A stretch of 26,721 nt of DNA, taken from contig NZ_JAFREN010000036.1 of NCBI RefSeq assembly GCF_017377505.1, positions 1-26,721 of the forward strand, given 5' to 3'. This DNA is from Enterococcus sp. DIV0212c (lineage in GTDB: Bacteria; Bacillota; Bacilli; Lactobacillales; Enterococcaceae). Both the position numbers and the translations under genes were made by a program. Position 1 is the first letter of the stretch, and every line of letters starts with the position of its first letter. Of the stretch, positions 19,128 to 26,686 are shown piece after piece. The notes under the pieces were generated by a model. It saw only the letters and a program-made list of their open reading frames with translations, made no database searches and was not told the DNA's origin.

Positions 19128-19158
19128 CCCATTGAGCCTAGTAACATAACGCTGATTC

Positions 19159-19428
19159 TTATAATTTATGCATAGCATTAAAGATTTCTTCATTTTGAAT
19201 ACTGATCGTCACACCGAGCTTCTCACCCAAAGTATTTAATTCTGAGCGGATATTTTCAAAATTATTTTTTCCCTTACCTATTTCCAAGACCATCATCATT
19301 GTAAAATAACTATCCATGATCGTTTGAGAAACATCCAGAATGTTCATATCAAGTTCAGCTAATTTTTGACTAACACCTGCAATGATCCCTACTTTGTCTT
19401 TACCAATTACCGTTAATACCGCACGCAT
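19159..19428 (-). CDS. ACT-domain protein, UPF0237 family
   Basis: Small protein of 89 residues that is a single ACT domain. MRAVLTVIGKDKVGIIAGVSQKLAE covers the first strand and helix, with the ligand-pocket turn GKDKVGIIAGV; a second strand-helix pair follows. ACT domains bind amino acids or other small ligands, so it may be a sensor for its partner UPF0210 protein; that is inferred. The ATG at 19428 has AGGAGG 7 bases upstream. It is first in the two-gene operon. Confidence 0.93.
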   Translation of the reverse strand: MRAVLTVIGKDKVGIIAGVSQKLAELDMNILDVSQTIMDSYFTMMMVLEIGKGKNNFENIRSELNTLGEKLGVTISIQNEEIFNAMHKL

Positions 19429-19435
19429 ATCGATT

Positions 19436-19504
19436 CCTCCTAATTTTAAAAGCTGAATGAACCGTTTATCTTTTTTCCGAGAGGCTGGTTCATGAAGCTA
19501 GATA
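19436..19504 (-). repeat. short structured leader element A (upstream of the ACT gene)
   Basis: Shortened copy. It has the left half with GGAAAAAAGATAAA but lacks the inner return arm. The basal stem is ATGAACC with GGTTCAT. It ends AAAATTAGGAGG, the ribosome binding site of the ACT gene. Upstream, CAGTTTTTGAATTATCTAGC matches the joint between B1 and B2, so a further copy may once have stood there. Confidence 0.7.
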
Positions 19505-19556
19505 ATTCAAAAACTGAATAAATCATTCTCTTTCAAAAGCAAAATAAGTTTTTCCT

Positions 19557-19584
19557 ATTATATCACAATCTGTGCAATTGTTAA
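19557..19584 (-). promoter_or_regulatory. promoter of the ACT-UPF0210 operon
   Basis: On the minus strand TTAACA (19579-19584), 16 bases, then TGA-TATAAT (extended -10, with TATAAT at 19557-19562). Transcription would start near 19550 and include element A in the leader. This is the strongest promoter-like sequence in the window. Confidence 0.8.
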
Positions 19585-19646
19585 CAAAAAATCAGAACGA
19601 AATACCCATAAAAATAAATATTGTTCGCTTTTTAAATAAATAAAAA

Positions 19647-19679
19647 AACTCTGAGATTTAGTGAATCTTCTCAGAAGTT
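19647..19679 (-). terminator. terminator after the zinc-ribbon gene
   Basis: The arms AACTCTGAGATT and AATCTTCTCAGAAGTT pair with small bulges; a T run follows on the minus strand. It lies just after the stop of the gene at 19685. Confidence 0.75.
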
Positions 19680-19684
19680 TTTCC

Positions 19685-20116
19685 TTATACTATTTTAGTA
19701 AATTGTTCTTTGCAAGTTGAACAGGTTACTTTAATCTTCCCTTTTCCTTTAGGCGCTCGCAATTGTTGTTTACAATTTGGGCATTTGAAAAAGGTATAGG
19801 TCTTACGTTCGCTAACTCTTTCTTTTGCATTGTGGAATTTCTTTCTAAGCTGCTGCATTTTTAAGACATAGCGAGTATTTTCATTTGAACGTGGATAAAT
19901 TCTTTTTGAGAAAAAACGGTAGTTTATCCAGATTAGTAGCGCTGCTGCTAGCCAAAAAGCGATGGATGTCGGTAAGAATAGATTGAGTAATAATAAGACT
20001 AAGCTGCTTTTCATCAACATATTGTTCAATTGATCCATCCGTGCATATCGTCCTACCAATAATTTTTGAATCTTTGCATTCCAGCGAAGTAATCGTTCAA
20101 GCCAAATTTGTCCCAT
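19685..20116 (-). CDS. membrane protein with C-terminal zinc ribbon
   Basis: 143 residues; function unknown. A basic N-terminus is followed by two membrane helices at about 36-50 and 52-67, then a charged coil region (KMQQLRKKFHNAKERVSERK), and a zinc ribbon with CPNC at 112-115 and CSTC at 132-135. The cysteine pairs and the KGKGKIKVTC linker fit a small zinc-binding domain found in many Firmicute membrane proteins. The ATG has GAGGG shortly upstream. It is transcribed in the same direction as the broken regulator upstream and may share its transcript. Confidence 0.7.
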   Translation of the reverse strand: MGQIWLERLLRWNAKIQKLLVGRYARMDQLNNMLMKSSLVLLLLNLFLPTSIAFWLAAALLIWINYRFFSKRIYPRSNENTRYVLKMQQLRKKFHNAKERVSERKTYTFFKCPNCKQQLRAPKGKGKIKVTCSTCKEQFTKIV

Positions 20117-20195
20117 ATGATCCCTCTTTTCTTTGCTATTATCTCAATCAATAAGCATTCTTTCAAGAGGTAAAATGAAATTTCAACTAAACGAA

Positions 20196-21083
20196 TCAAA
20201 AATAGATTTGGTTGATTTTTGTGACCTCATCTTTGATTTGTGTTTTTAATTTAGATGGCTTCATCACTTCGACTGCCGCACCAAAAGATAATAGGTAAGA
20301 AGTCAGCCAAGTTCCTTCTACCTGCCACGATTTTACTTTCGTATATTCTGCTGATTGCTCTATTTCAATATCCAGTAGGTCTTCTTGTACTCGATAAAGT
20401 AACTCATTTCTTATCTTAAATTCAATATATATCTTTGCAAACTCAGGCTGGTAATCTTTGATCAAATACGCTTCATCAATATCATTTTCAGATATGATCA
20501 ATTCAGCCATTCGTCTTAATTTAAATAGTCGAGTAGTTTCTCTAACGCAACAATAGCCAACTAAGTACCAAGCGTTTTGTTTAAAAATCAATTTATTCGG
20601 CATAGCTTCTCTTGTGGTCTTTTTACCATTACCATTAGTGTAGGAAAAAATAATACACTTTTTTTGATTTTTAGCCTTAGTGATCCGTCTAATTGCTACT
20701 GCCTCATCTTCTCGTCCTCATGTTGAAAAGTCAATATCGATCCAAGGCTCCACTTCTTTATTAAATAAGGAGGATAGCTTATTGACCAGTGGCGTAACAC
20801 TTTTTAAATCGGTCGCTTCTAAATTTTGTAAAGCGAACATAATCTGATCCTGTTCATCATCATCAACAAAAGTAGCAGACAGCTGGTGGGTGTCCAATAA
20901 ACGAATCCCGCCATCTCGCCCATTTTGGGAATATACTGGAAATCCTAATGAAGATAATGTATCGATATCTCGATAAATCGTACGTATAGAAACTTCCAAT
21001 TGTTCTGCTAATATTATCGCCTTGACTTTGCTATGAACAGTCAGATAATGCATAATATAAAACAATCTGGATAGACTATTCAT
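20196..21083 (-). pseudogene. WYL-domain (YafY-type) regulator interrupted by an in-frame TGA
   Basis: One frame of 296 codons is broken by TGA at 20718-20720. The N-terminal 121 residues carry a helix-turn-helix of the HTH_11 type (IILAEQLEVSIRTIYRDIDTLSSLGFPV). The rest, after the stop, continues in the same frame as a WYL ligand-binding region to the stop at 20196. Without the TGA the product would be 295 residues, the normal length for YafY-type regulators. The context is DIDFST-stop-GREDE, where relatives tend to have a tryptophan, so TGG changed to TGA is the simplest explanation. It overlaps the DUF3224 gene by 8 bases. A truncated HTH-only protein could still be made. Confidence 0.8.
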
Positions 21084-21477
21084 TGTCCTTAAAATCCAAG
21101 ATTAATTTACTATTTTCACCAACAAAATCATACTGATAAGAACCACTCAATGCGTGTAACTCTCCCGTACTCTTAATGATCATTCCTGGAGAATCAAGTA
21201 AGCCTTTATCAAAAATTCCTTTTTCAGCCGCTGTAAAGGTTCCTGTTTTTCCTTTATATTGGCCTTCAAAGTGAAGAAATCCAGAAATTCTTGCTGTTGC
21301 AAGATGACCGTCGTCTTGATTGCTTTCTAAATAATATAGAAGATACTCGACCCAAGCCTTCCTTTGTAAATCACCTTCAAGTTCATACTCAGCCCGAACT
21401 CGATTTATTGGGAAATCGATCTCTTCTTTGCTTACTGGTTGTTCATCCCATTTTGTTACGTTAAATGTTGCATTCAT
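21076..21477 (-). CDS. DUF3224 family protein
   Basis: Protein of 133 residues, probably a small beta-barrel related to allene oxide cyclase. It has the segments ATARISGFLHFEGQYKGKTGTF and IIKSTGELHALSGSYQYDF. Function unknown; these genes often stand next to a transcriptional regulator, as here. The ATG has GGGGGG upstream. Its promoter at 21501-21529 contains a LexA-like site. The end overlaps the regulator start by 8 bases, so they are coupled. Confidence 0.75.
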   Translation of the reverse strand: MNATFNVTKWDEQPVSKEEIDFPINRVRAEYELEGDLQRKAWVEYLLYYLESNQDDGHLATARISGFLHFEGQYKGKTGTFTAAEKGIFDKGLLDSPGMIIKSTGELHALSGSYQYDFVGENSKLILDFKDNE

Positions 21478-21500
21478 GCTTATCCCCCCTTATGAATAAC

Positions 21501-21529
21501 AGGATAGCAAACATACGTTCTTTTTACAA
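21501..21529 (-). promoter_or_regulatory. DUF3224 promoter with LexA-like box at 21508-21521
   Basis: The -35 is TTGTAA (21524-21529) and the -10 is TATCCT (21501-21506), with a 17-base spacer. Inside the spacer, on the minus strand, AGAACGTATGTTTG agrees with the Gram-positive SOS box (CGAAC-N4-GTTYG) except for the first base. The position between -35 and -10 is the same as in the uvrB promoter. Confidence 0.5.
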
Positions 21530-21576
21530 GCGAACAACCGCCTATTTTTTTAATTTTTTTCAGTGAGTGAAAATAC

Positions 21577-22107
21577 CTAATCCACTAAAAATTCTTTGAT
21601 TTTTCTACTGAACACAGTTACATTTTCTGATTTAGAGGCTGCTGTTGTCACCTCTAAATGTCCAGGATCTTTTGACCAGACTCCTGAATCTGCCGTTAAA
21701 TAAATACTTATTTTTTTCTCGTCTTTATGCTTATTGATATAGTCTAATGCTGGTTTCGGCGGGTCACTTGATTGAACAGTAGATAAGATAATTATTTTAT
21801 CCCAGTCTTCAACTTTATTTTCTCCGATTTCTTCAACAGGTTCCACCTTCAAGTAAATATTTTCATTTACTAAATTACTTTTAACTTCATCGATCACCTC
21901 ATTTTTAAATGCACGATCTTGGCTATAAATTACCGCTTTGTATGCATTCGGCTTATCTTTCAGTTCCTTGTTTATTTCATAGCTTGAACTCACTCCTTGG
22001 ACCCTTGACATACGATAATAGCCTAAAAATCCAGCTGCTCCTACTGCAATTAAAACAATTCCGATCAAGCCATATTTAAAGATTTTATTCTTCCATAATT
22101 TTTTCAT
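21577..22107 (-). CDS. membrane-anchored protein of unknown function
   Basis: 176 residues. A basic N-terminus and one membrane helix at about 12-31 are followed by a soluble domain, probably outside the cell. That domain alternates strands and helices (KAVIYSQ, VIDEVKSNL, WDKIIILST, KKISIYLTADSGVW), which suggests a flavodoxin-like or Rossmann-like fold, but no FMN-binding loop is visible. It is not a lipoprotein (no lipobox). It is the last gene of the ytr-like operon, 21 bases after the MacB-type gene, so it probably helps that transporter. Confidence 0.65.
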   Translation of the reverse strand: MKKLWKNKIFKYGLIGIVLIAVGAAGFLGYYRMSRVQGVSSSYEINKELKDKPNAYKAVIYSQDRAFKNEVIDEVKSNLVNENIYLKVEPVEEIGENKVEDWDKIIILSTVQSSDPPKPALDYINKHKDEKKISIYLTADSGVWSKDPGHLEVTTAASKSENVTVFSRKIKEFLVD

Positions 22108-22128
22108 TTATTTTTCCTACTTTCATTT

Positions 22129-24138
22129 TTATTCGTAGCGTAATGCTGTGATTGGATCTAATTTTGCAGCCTTTGCTGCTGGATATAAAGCGAAAATCAC
22201 TCCTAGTAAACTAGTTGTACCTAAAATAACCAAAGCATTCACCGGCGTTAGCTGAATCACTTCTTTAAACCCAATATTGGACTCGATCAGCGGATTTGCT
22301 ATTAATTGAATCACGTACGCCGCTGCAACTGAAAGACCGTTTGATAAAAACATAATATAAATTGCTTCCATTCTAAATAATCGCTTAATATATGCTTTTT
22401 TATATCCAATCGCACGTAAAACACCGATCTCTTTTGTTCGTTCAACCACGCCAATATACAAAACAACAGCAATCATCACGCCTGCAACAATCAAAGATAG
22501 ACCTGCAATAAAGGCTAAAAGATAAACGATAATATCAGTGAACTGTTTAAACGTATCTAAAAAAGAAGAGGCGTTTGTAATTGCATAGTTTTCATATTCG
22601 GGATCTTCTTTATACTTTTCGATAAAACTTTCTGCTGCTTTGGGTGTTTTTGCAAATGCATCTACAGTGTATACAGGCTTATCGATTCCAATTTTTTCAA
22701 TCATTTTTGCAAATGTTATTGGTGACGCCATGAAGCCTTGAACAAAGCCTTCTTCATCTGGTGATGTAATTCCTTTGATCGACGTTTCTATTTCTATTGT
22801 TTGAATGTCAGCCCCTTTGTCACGTCCTTGATAAACTAATTGGATTGGTTTATCAATCAATTCTTGAACATTTTCTTTTGTCATTTCCGAATTTTTTAAT
22901 CCTAATATTTCTTTTGCTGCTGAGGAAGGTAAAATAATTCCTTGAGCATCAGCTGACACAAAGGTTCCAGCTAATAAATATCCATCTGCTACGGTATTTG
23001 TTTGGTATCTTTTTTGATCCATAGTTGCTTCATCCATTTGAGTTGGTGCTAATTTTTCAATCACTTGGTCTTCATATTTGAAACGAATGCCAGTCACATT
23101 GGCTCTTGAATAGATTTCAGTAATCCCTTCATTTTGATATAACTCTGTAAGCTTTTGAATTTCATTTTTGCTTAGTAGCTCTGAAGGTCTCGGTGGTCCG
23201 CCTCTTTCAGGGTCTTGGTAATAAGCTGTAATCTGATTTGGGGAATACGCCGTTTGAAACATCTCTCCTAAAACGTTGGTGATACCATTACCAATTCCTA
23301 AAGCTAATAAAATAGCCGTGATCCCAATTGAGGTACCAAATGCGACTAGCAAATTCCTCAAAATTCTGCTAAAGAAGTTCTTTTTAACAAGTTGCAGCGT
23401 TGCACCTAGAGAAAGGGCAACTTTGGATTTAGCTTTGGGTGTCGATTGTTCCTGACTTGGCTTAGGTTGTTTGATTCTATCATCTTTTAAAATATGACCA
23501 TCTTTAACTCTTAAAACTTTAGTTGCATAATTCATCAGACTTTCATCGTGCGTGACTGTGATCACTAAAGTGCCTTCATTACTTAATTGTTTTAATAACT
23601 CAATAATTGCAGTGGCGGTTACTGAATCTAGGGCACCTGTAGGTTCATCTGCAATGATCACTTTAGGATCATTAGCAAGTGCTCTAGCAATCGCCACACG
23701 TTGTTTTTGTCCTCCTGAAAGTTGGTTTGGGTATTTGTTATAATGATCTGATAAACCAACTTTAGCTAAAAGCCTACTCGCTTGATCCGTTCGTTGAGAA
23801 GGACTTAACGTCTTATCTAAATAAAGGGCACTTTTGACATTTTCAAGTACAGACAAATGGGAAACTAAATTAAAACTTTGAAAAACAAAGCCTATTTCAT
23901 TTTTATGGAAGTCATCCATATTTTCTTCTTTTAAATTTTTCCCTTGATAGAAAATATCTCCTTCATATTCTGTATCCAAGCCGCTGATAATATTTAATAA
24001 TGTTGTCTTTCCACTGCCGCTCGCGCCAAGAATCAAAGCGAAGTCTCCAGCTTCGAATGTTGTAGTTATTTCATGTAAAACGGGTTCTTTTTTGTTGTCG
24101 ATCGAAAAACTTTTCGAGACTTTTTTTAATTGATACAT
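22129..24138 (-). CDS. MacB-type ABC transporter, ATPase fused to permease
   Basis: 669 residues. The N-terminal ATPase has Walker [10 protein letters not shown] at 38-46, signature LSGGQKQ at 140-146, Walker B IIADEP around 161-166 and the H-loop THD at about 196-198. After a charged linker (225-250) there is a first helix near 262-285, a large extracellular region (MacB_PCD type) to about 525, and three C-terminal helices. This is the topology of MacB/FtsX transporters, which move peptides or drugs by mechanotransmission. In Bacillus ytr the ATPase and permease are separate genes (YtrE, YtrF); here they are joined. The ATG at 24138 is chosen for AGGAGT upstream. Confidence 0.85.
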   Translation of the reverse strand: MYQLKKVSKSFSIDNKKEPVLHEITTTFEAGDFALILGASGSGKTTLLNIISGLDTEYEGDIFYQGKNLKEENMDDFHKNEIGFVFQSFNLVSHLSVLENVKSALYLDKTLSPSQRTDQASRLLAKVGLSDHYNKYPNQLSGGQKQRVAIARALANDPKVIIADEPTGALDSVTATAIIELLKQLSNEGTLVITVTHDESLMNYATKVLRVKDGHILKDDRIKQPKPSQEQSTPKAKSKVALSLGATLQLVKKNFFSRILRNLLVAFGTSIGITAILLALGIGNGITNVLGEMFQTAYSPNQITAYYQDPERGGPPRPSELLSKNEIQKLTELYQNEGITEIYSRANVTGIRFKYEDQVIEKLAPTQMDEATMDQKRYQTNTVADGYLLAGTFVSADAQGIILPSSAAKEILGLKNSEMTKENVQELIDKPIQLVYQGRDKGADIQTIEIETSIKGITSPDEEGFVQGFMASPITFAKMIEKIGIDKPVYTVDAFAKTPKAAESFIEKYKEDPEYENYAITNASSFLDTFKQFTDIIVYLLAFIAGLSLIVAGVMIAVVLYIGVVERTKEIGVLRAIGYKKAYIKRLFRMEAIYIMFLSNGLSVAAAYVIQLIANPLIESNIGFKEVIQLTPVNALVILGTTSLLGVIFALYPAAKAAKLDPITALRYE

Positions 24139-24148
24139 CTCTTTACTC

Positions 24149-24811
24149 CTATCTACCCTCAATTTGATTTTTTTCTAACCATAAATAACCGAACAAGATA
24201 CTTGCTGATAAACAAGCATTCAAAATAAATGTACTTGGATACAGTGCACCACTATTGATAGGCAATTCAATCGCTATGCTTTGGGGGAAATAATAACGAG
24301 CGACGTCATTTAACAGGATAATTATGAGCCAACCGACAGCTACGACGAAAGTTTTTGAGATATTTGGGAGCCAAAGTTTGGCAGTGATTCCTCGAAATAA
24401 AATCAAATAACTGATCATCCCAGCAAGATAAACGGCTAATTCTACTGTTAAAATCAGCAGTTCGGTTACGCCTAAAGAAATTGTAGCTGCATTAAATAAA
24501 AGATTGATTGCTGCAATCACTAAAACCTGAAAAAATGAAAGCAAATACTTTGCAACGATTTTACTAAACGTTGATTGTGTGATAGTACTAGCCAATGTTT
24601 GACGATTCGGTTGGATGTCTAATTGATTGATACGCCAAACTAACACAATTGATGCAATCACAGAAATCAAGATGGGTAAACGACTCCATTGTGATTCTGG
24701 CATTATTAACTGAAAAACATATTTTGCAAAATAACTTGTCAAAATCAAAAGTAAACTGCTAAAAAAAATCTTCTTGCTTTTTTCATGGTAAAAATTAAAT
24801 AAGCGTATCAT
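24149..24811 (-). CDS. six-helix membrane protein, probable ABC permease
   Basis: 220 residues with about six hydrophobic segments (16-36, 44-61, 90-111, 118-139, 151-173 and 194-212) and a cytoplasmic N-terminus. No sequence family is recognised with certainty; its position makes it the permease partner of the ABC ATPase, overlapping it by 17 bases. The MacB-type gene starts 10 bases after its stop. Confidence 0.7.
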   Translation of the reverse strand: MIRLFNFYHEKSKKIFFSSLLLILTSYFAKYVFQLIMPESQWSRLPILISVIASIVLVWRINQLDIQPNRQTLASTITQSTFSKIVAKYLLSFFQVLVIAAINLLFNAATISLGVTELLILTVELAVYLAGMISYLILFRGITAKLWLPNISKTFVVAVGWLIIILLNDVARYYFPQSIAIELPINSGALYPSTFILNACLSASILFGYLWLEKNQIEGR

Positions 24812-25502
24812 CAGCTTCCTCCTTATAAATTTCTTTTAGGGATAATCCTTTTTGTTCTCGTAATTCTTCAAGATTGATCACTTCACAATATCTAAACGGG
24901 TTCATAAACAAAACATCTGTAAATAAAGTATCCATATCTTCAATAAAATTTGTGGAAACCACGATTATTTTGTTTTCTCCACTGGCTTTTCTCAGCATTT
25001 TTTTGACCAGCAAACGAGATGAATAATCCAAATAAGCAAACGGTTCATCCAACAACAAAATATTGGTCGCTTTAGCATATTCACACACAATTTTCACCTT
25101 TACTTTACTGCCTTGAGAAAGCTCATGCCATTTTTGCTTTATAGAGATCTGCCATAATAACAATTGATCCACTGCTTTATTTAATTGAAAAGATGGAAAT
25201 AAAATAGTGTACTCTTTAAGAATTTGTTGAATCGTTTCAGACTCTTCAAACCAATCTTTCGTAGAGACATAAGCAATATCTGACTGAAACAACTCATTAT
25301 TTTGTGTGTGGTCATTGTACATGAGCATACCAGTCGTTACTTTTTTTTGACCTGCGAGACAATCAAGTAGGGTTGTTTTGCCTGTTCCATTTTTTCCAAG
25401 GATTCCTAATATTTGTCCCTCATTTAATTTGAAAGATACATCTTGAAAAACTACTTTTTCATATTTTTTTCCGATGTTTTTCACTTGTAGTTGATTCATC
25501 AT
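24795..25502 (-). CDS. ABC transporter ATPase, YtrB-like
   Basis: 235 residues. The Walker A motif GKNGTGKTT is at 36-44, signature LSQGSK at 128-133, Walker B ILLLDEP at 148-154 and FAYLD follows. The Q-loop glutamine is replaced (IAYVSTKDWFEE) and the H-loop histidine is an asparagine (VVSTN, 182-185). Such changes occur in YtrB-like ATPases paired with GntR regulators. It overlaps the GntR gene by four bases (ATGA). Confidence 0.85.
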   Translation of the reverse strand: MMNQLQVKNIGKKYEKVVFQDVSFKLNEGQILGILGKNGTGKTTLLDCLAGQKKVTTGMLMYNDHTQNNELFQSDIAYVSTKDWFEESETIQQILKEYTILFPSFQLNKAVDQLLLWQISIKQKWHELSQGSKVKVKIVCEYAKATNILLLDEPFAYLDYSSRLLVKKMLRKASGENKIIVVSTNFIEDMDTLFTDVLFMNPFRYCEVINLEELREQKGLSLKEIYKEEADDTLI

Positions 25503-25858
25503 TTTTCCCTCACTATTCGTTCAATAATGTGTTCTTTTTCTTCTTTAGTTAAATCAACTTTATCTAGGTGGCTGATAAACGTTTCTAAATACATTTCTAT
25601 TAATTGAAACCGTAACTCTATGATTTTTTCTGCTTCACTTGTCACGAATTTACCTACTCCTCTCTGATTGATCAACATGCCTTCTTTTTCTAAAGTACTG
25701 TATGCTCTTTGAACAGTTGTCGGATTGACTTCTAACGTTTCTGCTAGTTCTCTAACAGAGGGTATTTTTTCGTTTGTTTGAAAGTGTCCACTGATAATCC
25801 AATATTCGATCTGTTCTACAATTTGCTGGTAGATTGGTCTGTTTTCGTCATACTTCAC
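25499..25858 (-). CDS. GntR family regulator, YtrA-like
   Basis: 119 residues, the short YtrA-type GntR protein: winged helix at about 8-75 (PIYQQIVEQIEYWIISGHF, SVRELAETLEVNPTTVQRAYSTLEKEGML, GVGKFV) and only a short helical tail instead of a ligand domain. The start is GTG at 25858 with GGGAGG upstream. It is first in the operon and probably represses it through the palindrome at 25946-25970. In Bacillus this type responds to cell-wall antibiotics; whether it does here is inferred. Confidence 0.9.
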   Translation of the reverse strand: MKYDENRPIYQQIVEQIEYWIISGHFQTNEKIPSVRELAETLEVNPTTVQRAYSTLEKEGMLINQRGVGKFVTSEAEKIIELRFQLIEMYLETFISHLDKVDLTKEEKEHIIERIVREK

Positions 25859-25945
25859 TTACATCCTCCCTTTTCTAGATCAATGCTGTACTGCTTAGGT
25901 CACACACTCAGCTGATAAAACTTATTTTAGAGGAATAAAAAAAAA

Positions 25946-25970
25946 CAATTTATATCACTGATATAAATTG
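25946..25970. promoter_or_regulatory. 25-base perfect palindrome in the ytr-like/crp-like divergent region
   Basis: The arms CAATTTATATCA and TGATATAAATTG stand around a central C. On the minus strand a run of nine T follows, so it also resembles a terminator, but no minus-strand gene ends there. With a possible -10 (TAAAAT) just downstream it would cover the -35 of the GntR operon, the place for a repressor. Confidence 0.6.
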
Positions 25971-26007
25971 CTGTGTTTCAGGCTATTTTTATTCTAATTA
26001 CTAACTA

Positions 26008-26016
26008 TGCTATACT
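26008..26016 (+). promoter_or_regulatory. extended -10 of the Crp/Fnr-type gene
   Basis: TGC-TATACT on the plus strand, about 20 bases before the AAGGAG at 26039-26044. The -35 is poor. Confidence 0.5.
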
Positions 26017-26080
26017 AACTTCACTTATACTTTAGTAAAAGGAGCAATGACTTATCGAATTATATAAAGATAATACTCTT

Positions 26081-26686
26081 TTGATCGACTATTTAAAAAA
26101 AAGACTGCCCACTGGCTGGACTGAAAAAACATATACAAAAGATAAGTTGATCATTGATGAATACGAAAAAGCGTCTACTCTATATTATGTTGTGTCTGGA
26201 ATTGCTTGTGTTGAGATACTGAATGAGGGGCAACGCTATATTTCTTCTTTTATTTTCCCAAATGATTTTTTTGGGTTAGATAGTTTTTCCACGTTTAAGA
26301 AAAAATCACACTCTATTCGGGTTATTAGTACTGAAGCAACAATTTTCAGTATTCCTAAGGAGTTACTTTTGAGCACCTTGAACGAGGAACCAACTTATTA
26401 TGAATTACTTTTAAAGAACTTTGCTGATATTTTACAACGACACTACGGTTATTTTGACTTTCTACATCTGCCAACGACCGAACGAGTAAAGAATGCCCTG
26501 ACTTATTTAAGTGATCGCATTGGGAATTTAACACCTGACGAACATCTCGCATTGCCTTCATTTATTACGCAAGAAACGTTAGCCAAATTCTGCCGTACTT
26601 CACAATCAAGAGTTTCTATATCATTAAGTGAGTTGGAAAAAACGGGTTGGCTGCTAAAGAAAAAAGTGCCAATTACTATAAAATAG
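26081..26686 (+). CDS. Crp/Fnr family transcriptional regulator
   Basis: About 201 residues. The N-terminal cyclic-nucleotide-binding-type barrel spans about 15-120 (YYVVSGIACVEIL, ISSFIFPNDFFGLDSF). The C-terminal winged helix is near 150-195 (ITQETLAKFCRTSQSRVSISLSELEKTGW). Only two cysteines are present, so there is no Fnr-type iron-sulphur cluster; the ligand is unknown. The true start is uncertain: TTG at 26081 has a weak ribosome binding site, while AAGGAG at 26039-26044 is followed in this frame only by CTT and ATC codons. Homologous-looking sequence (IELYKDNTL) extends ten codons upstream. The gene is divergent from the ytr-like operon. Confidence 0.8.
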   Translation: MIDYLKKRLPTGWTEKTYTKDKLIIDEYEKASTLYYVVSGIACVEILNEGQRYISSFIFPNDFFGLDSFSTFKKKSHSIRVISTEATIFSIPKELLLSTLNEEPTYYELLLKNFADILQRHYGYFDFLHLPTTERVKNALTYLSDRIGNLTPDEHLALPSFITQETLAKFCRTSQSRVSISLSELEKTGWLLKKKVPITIK

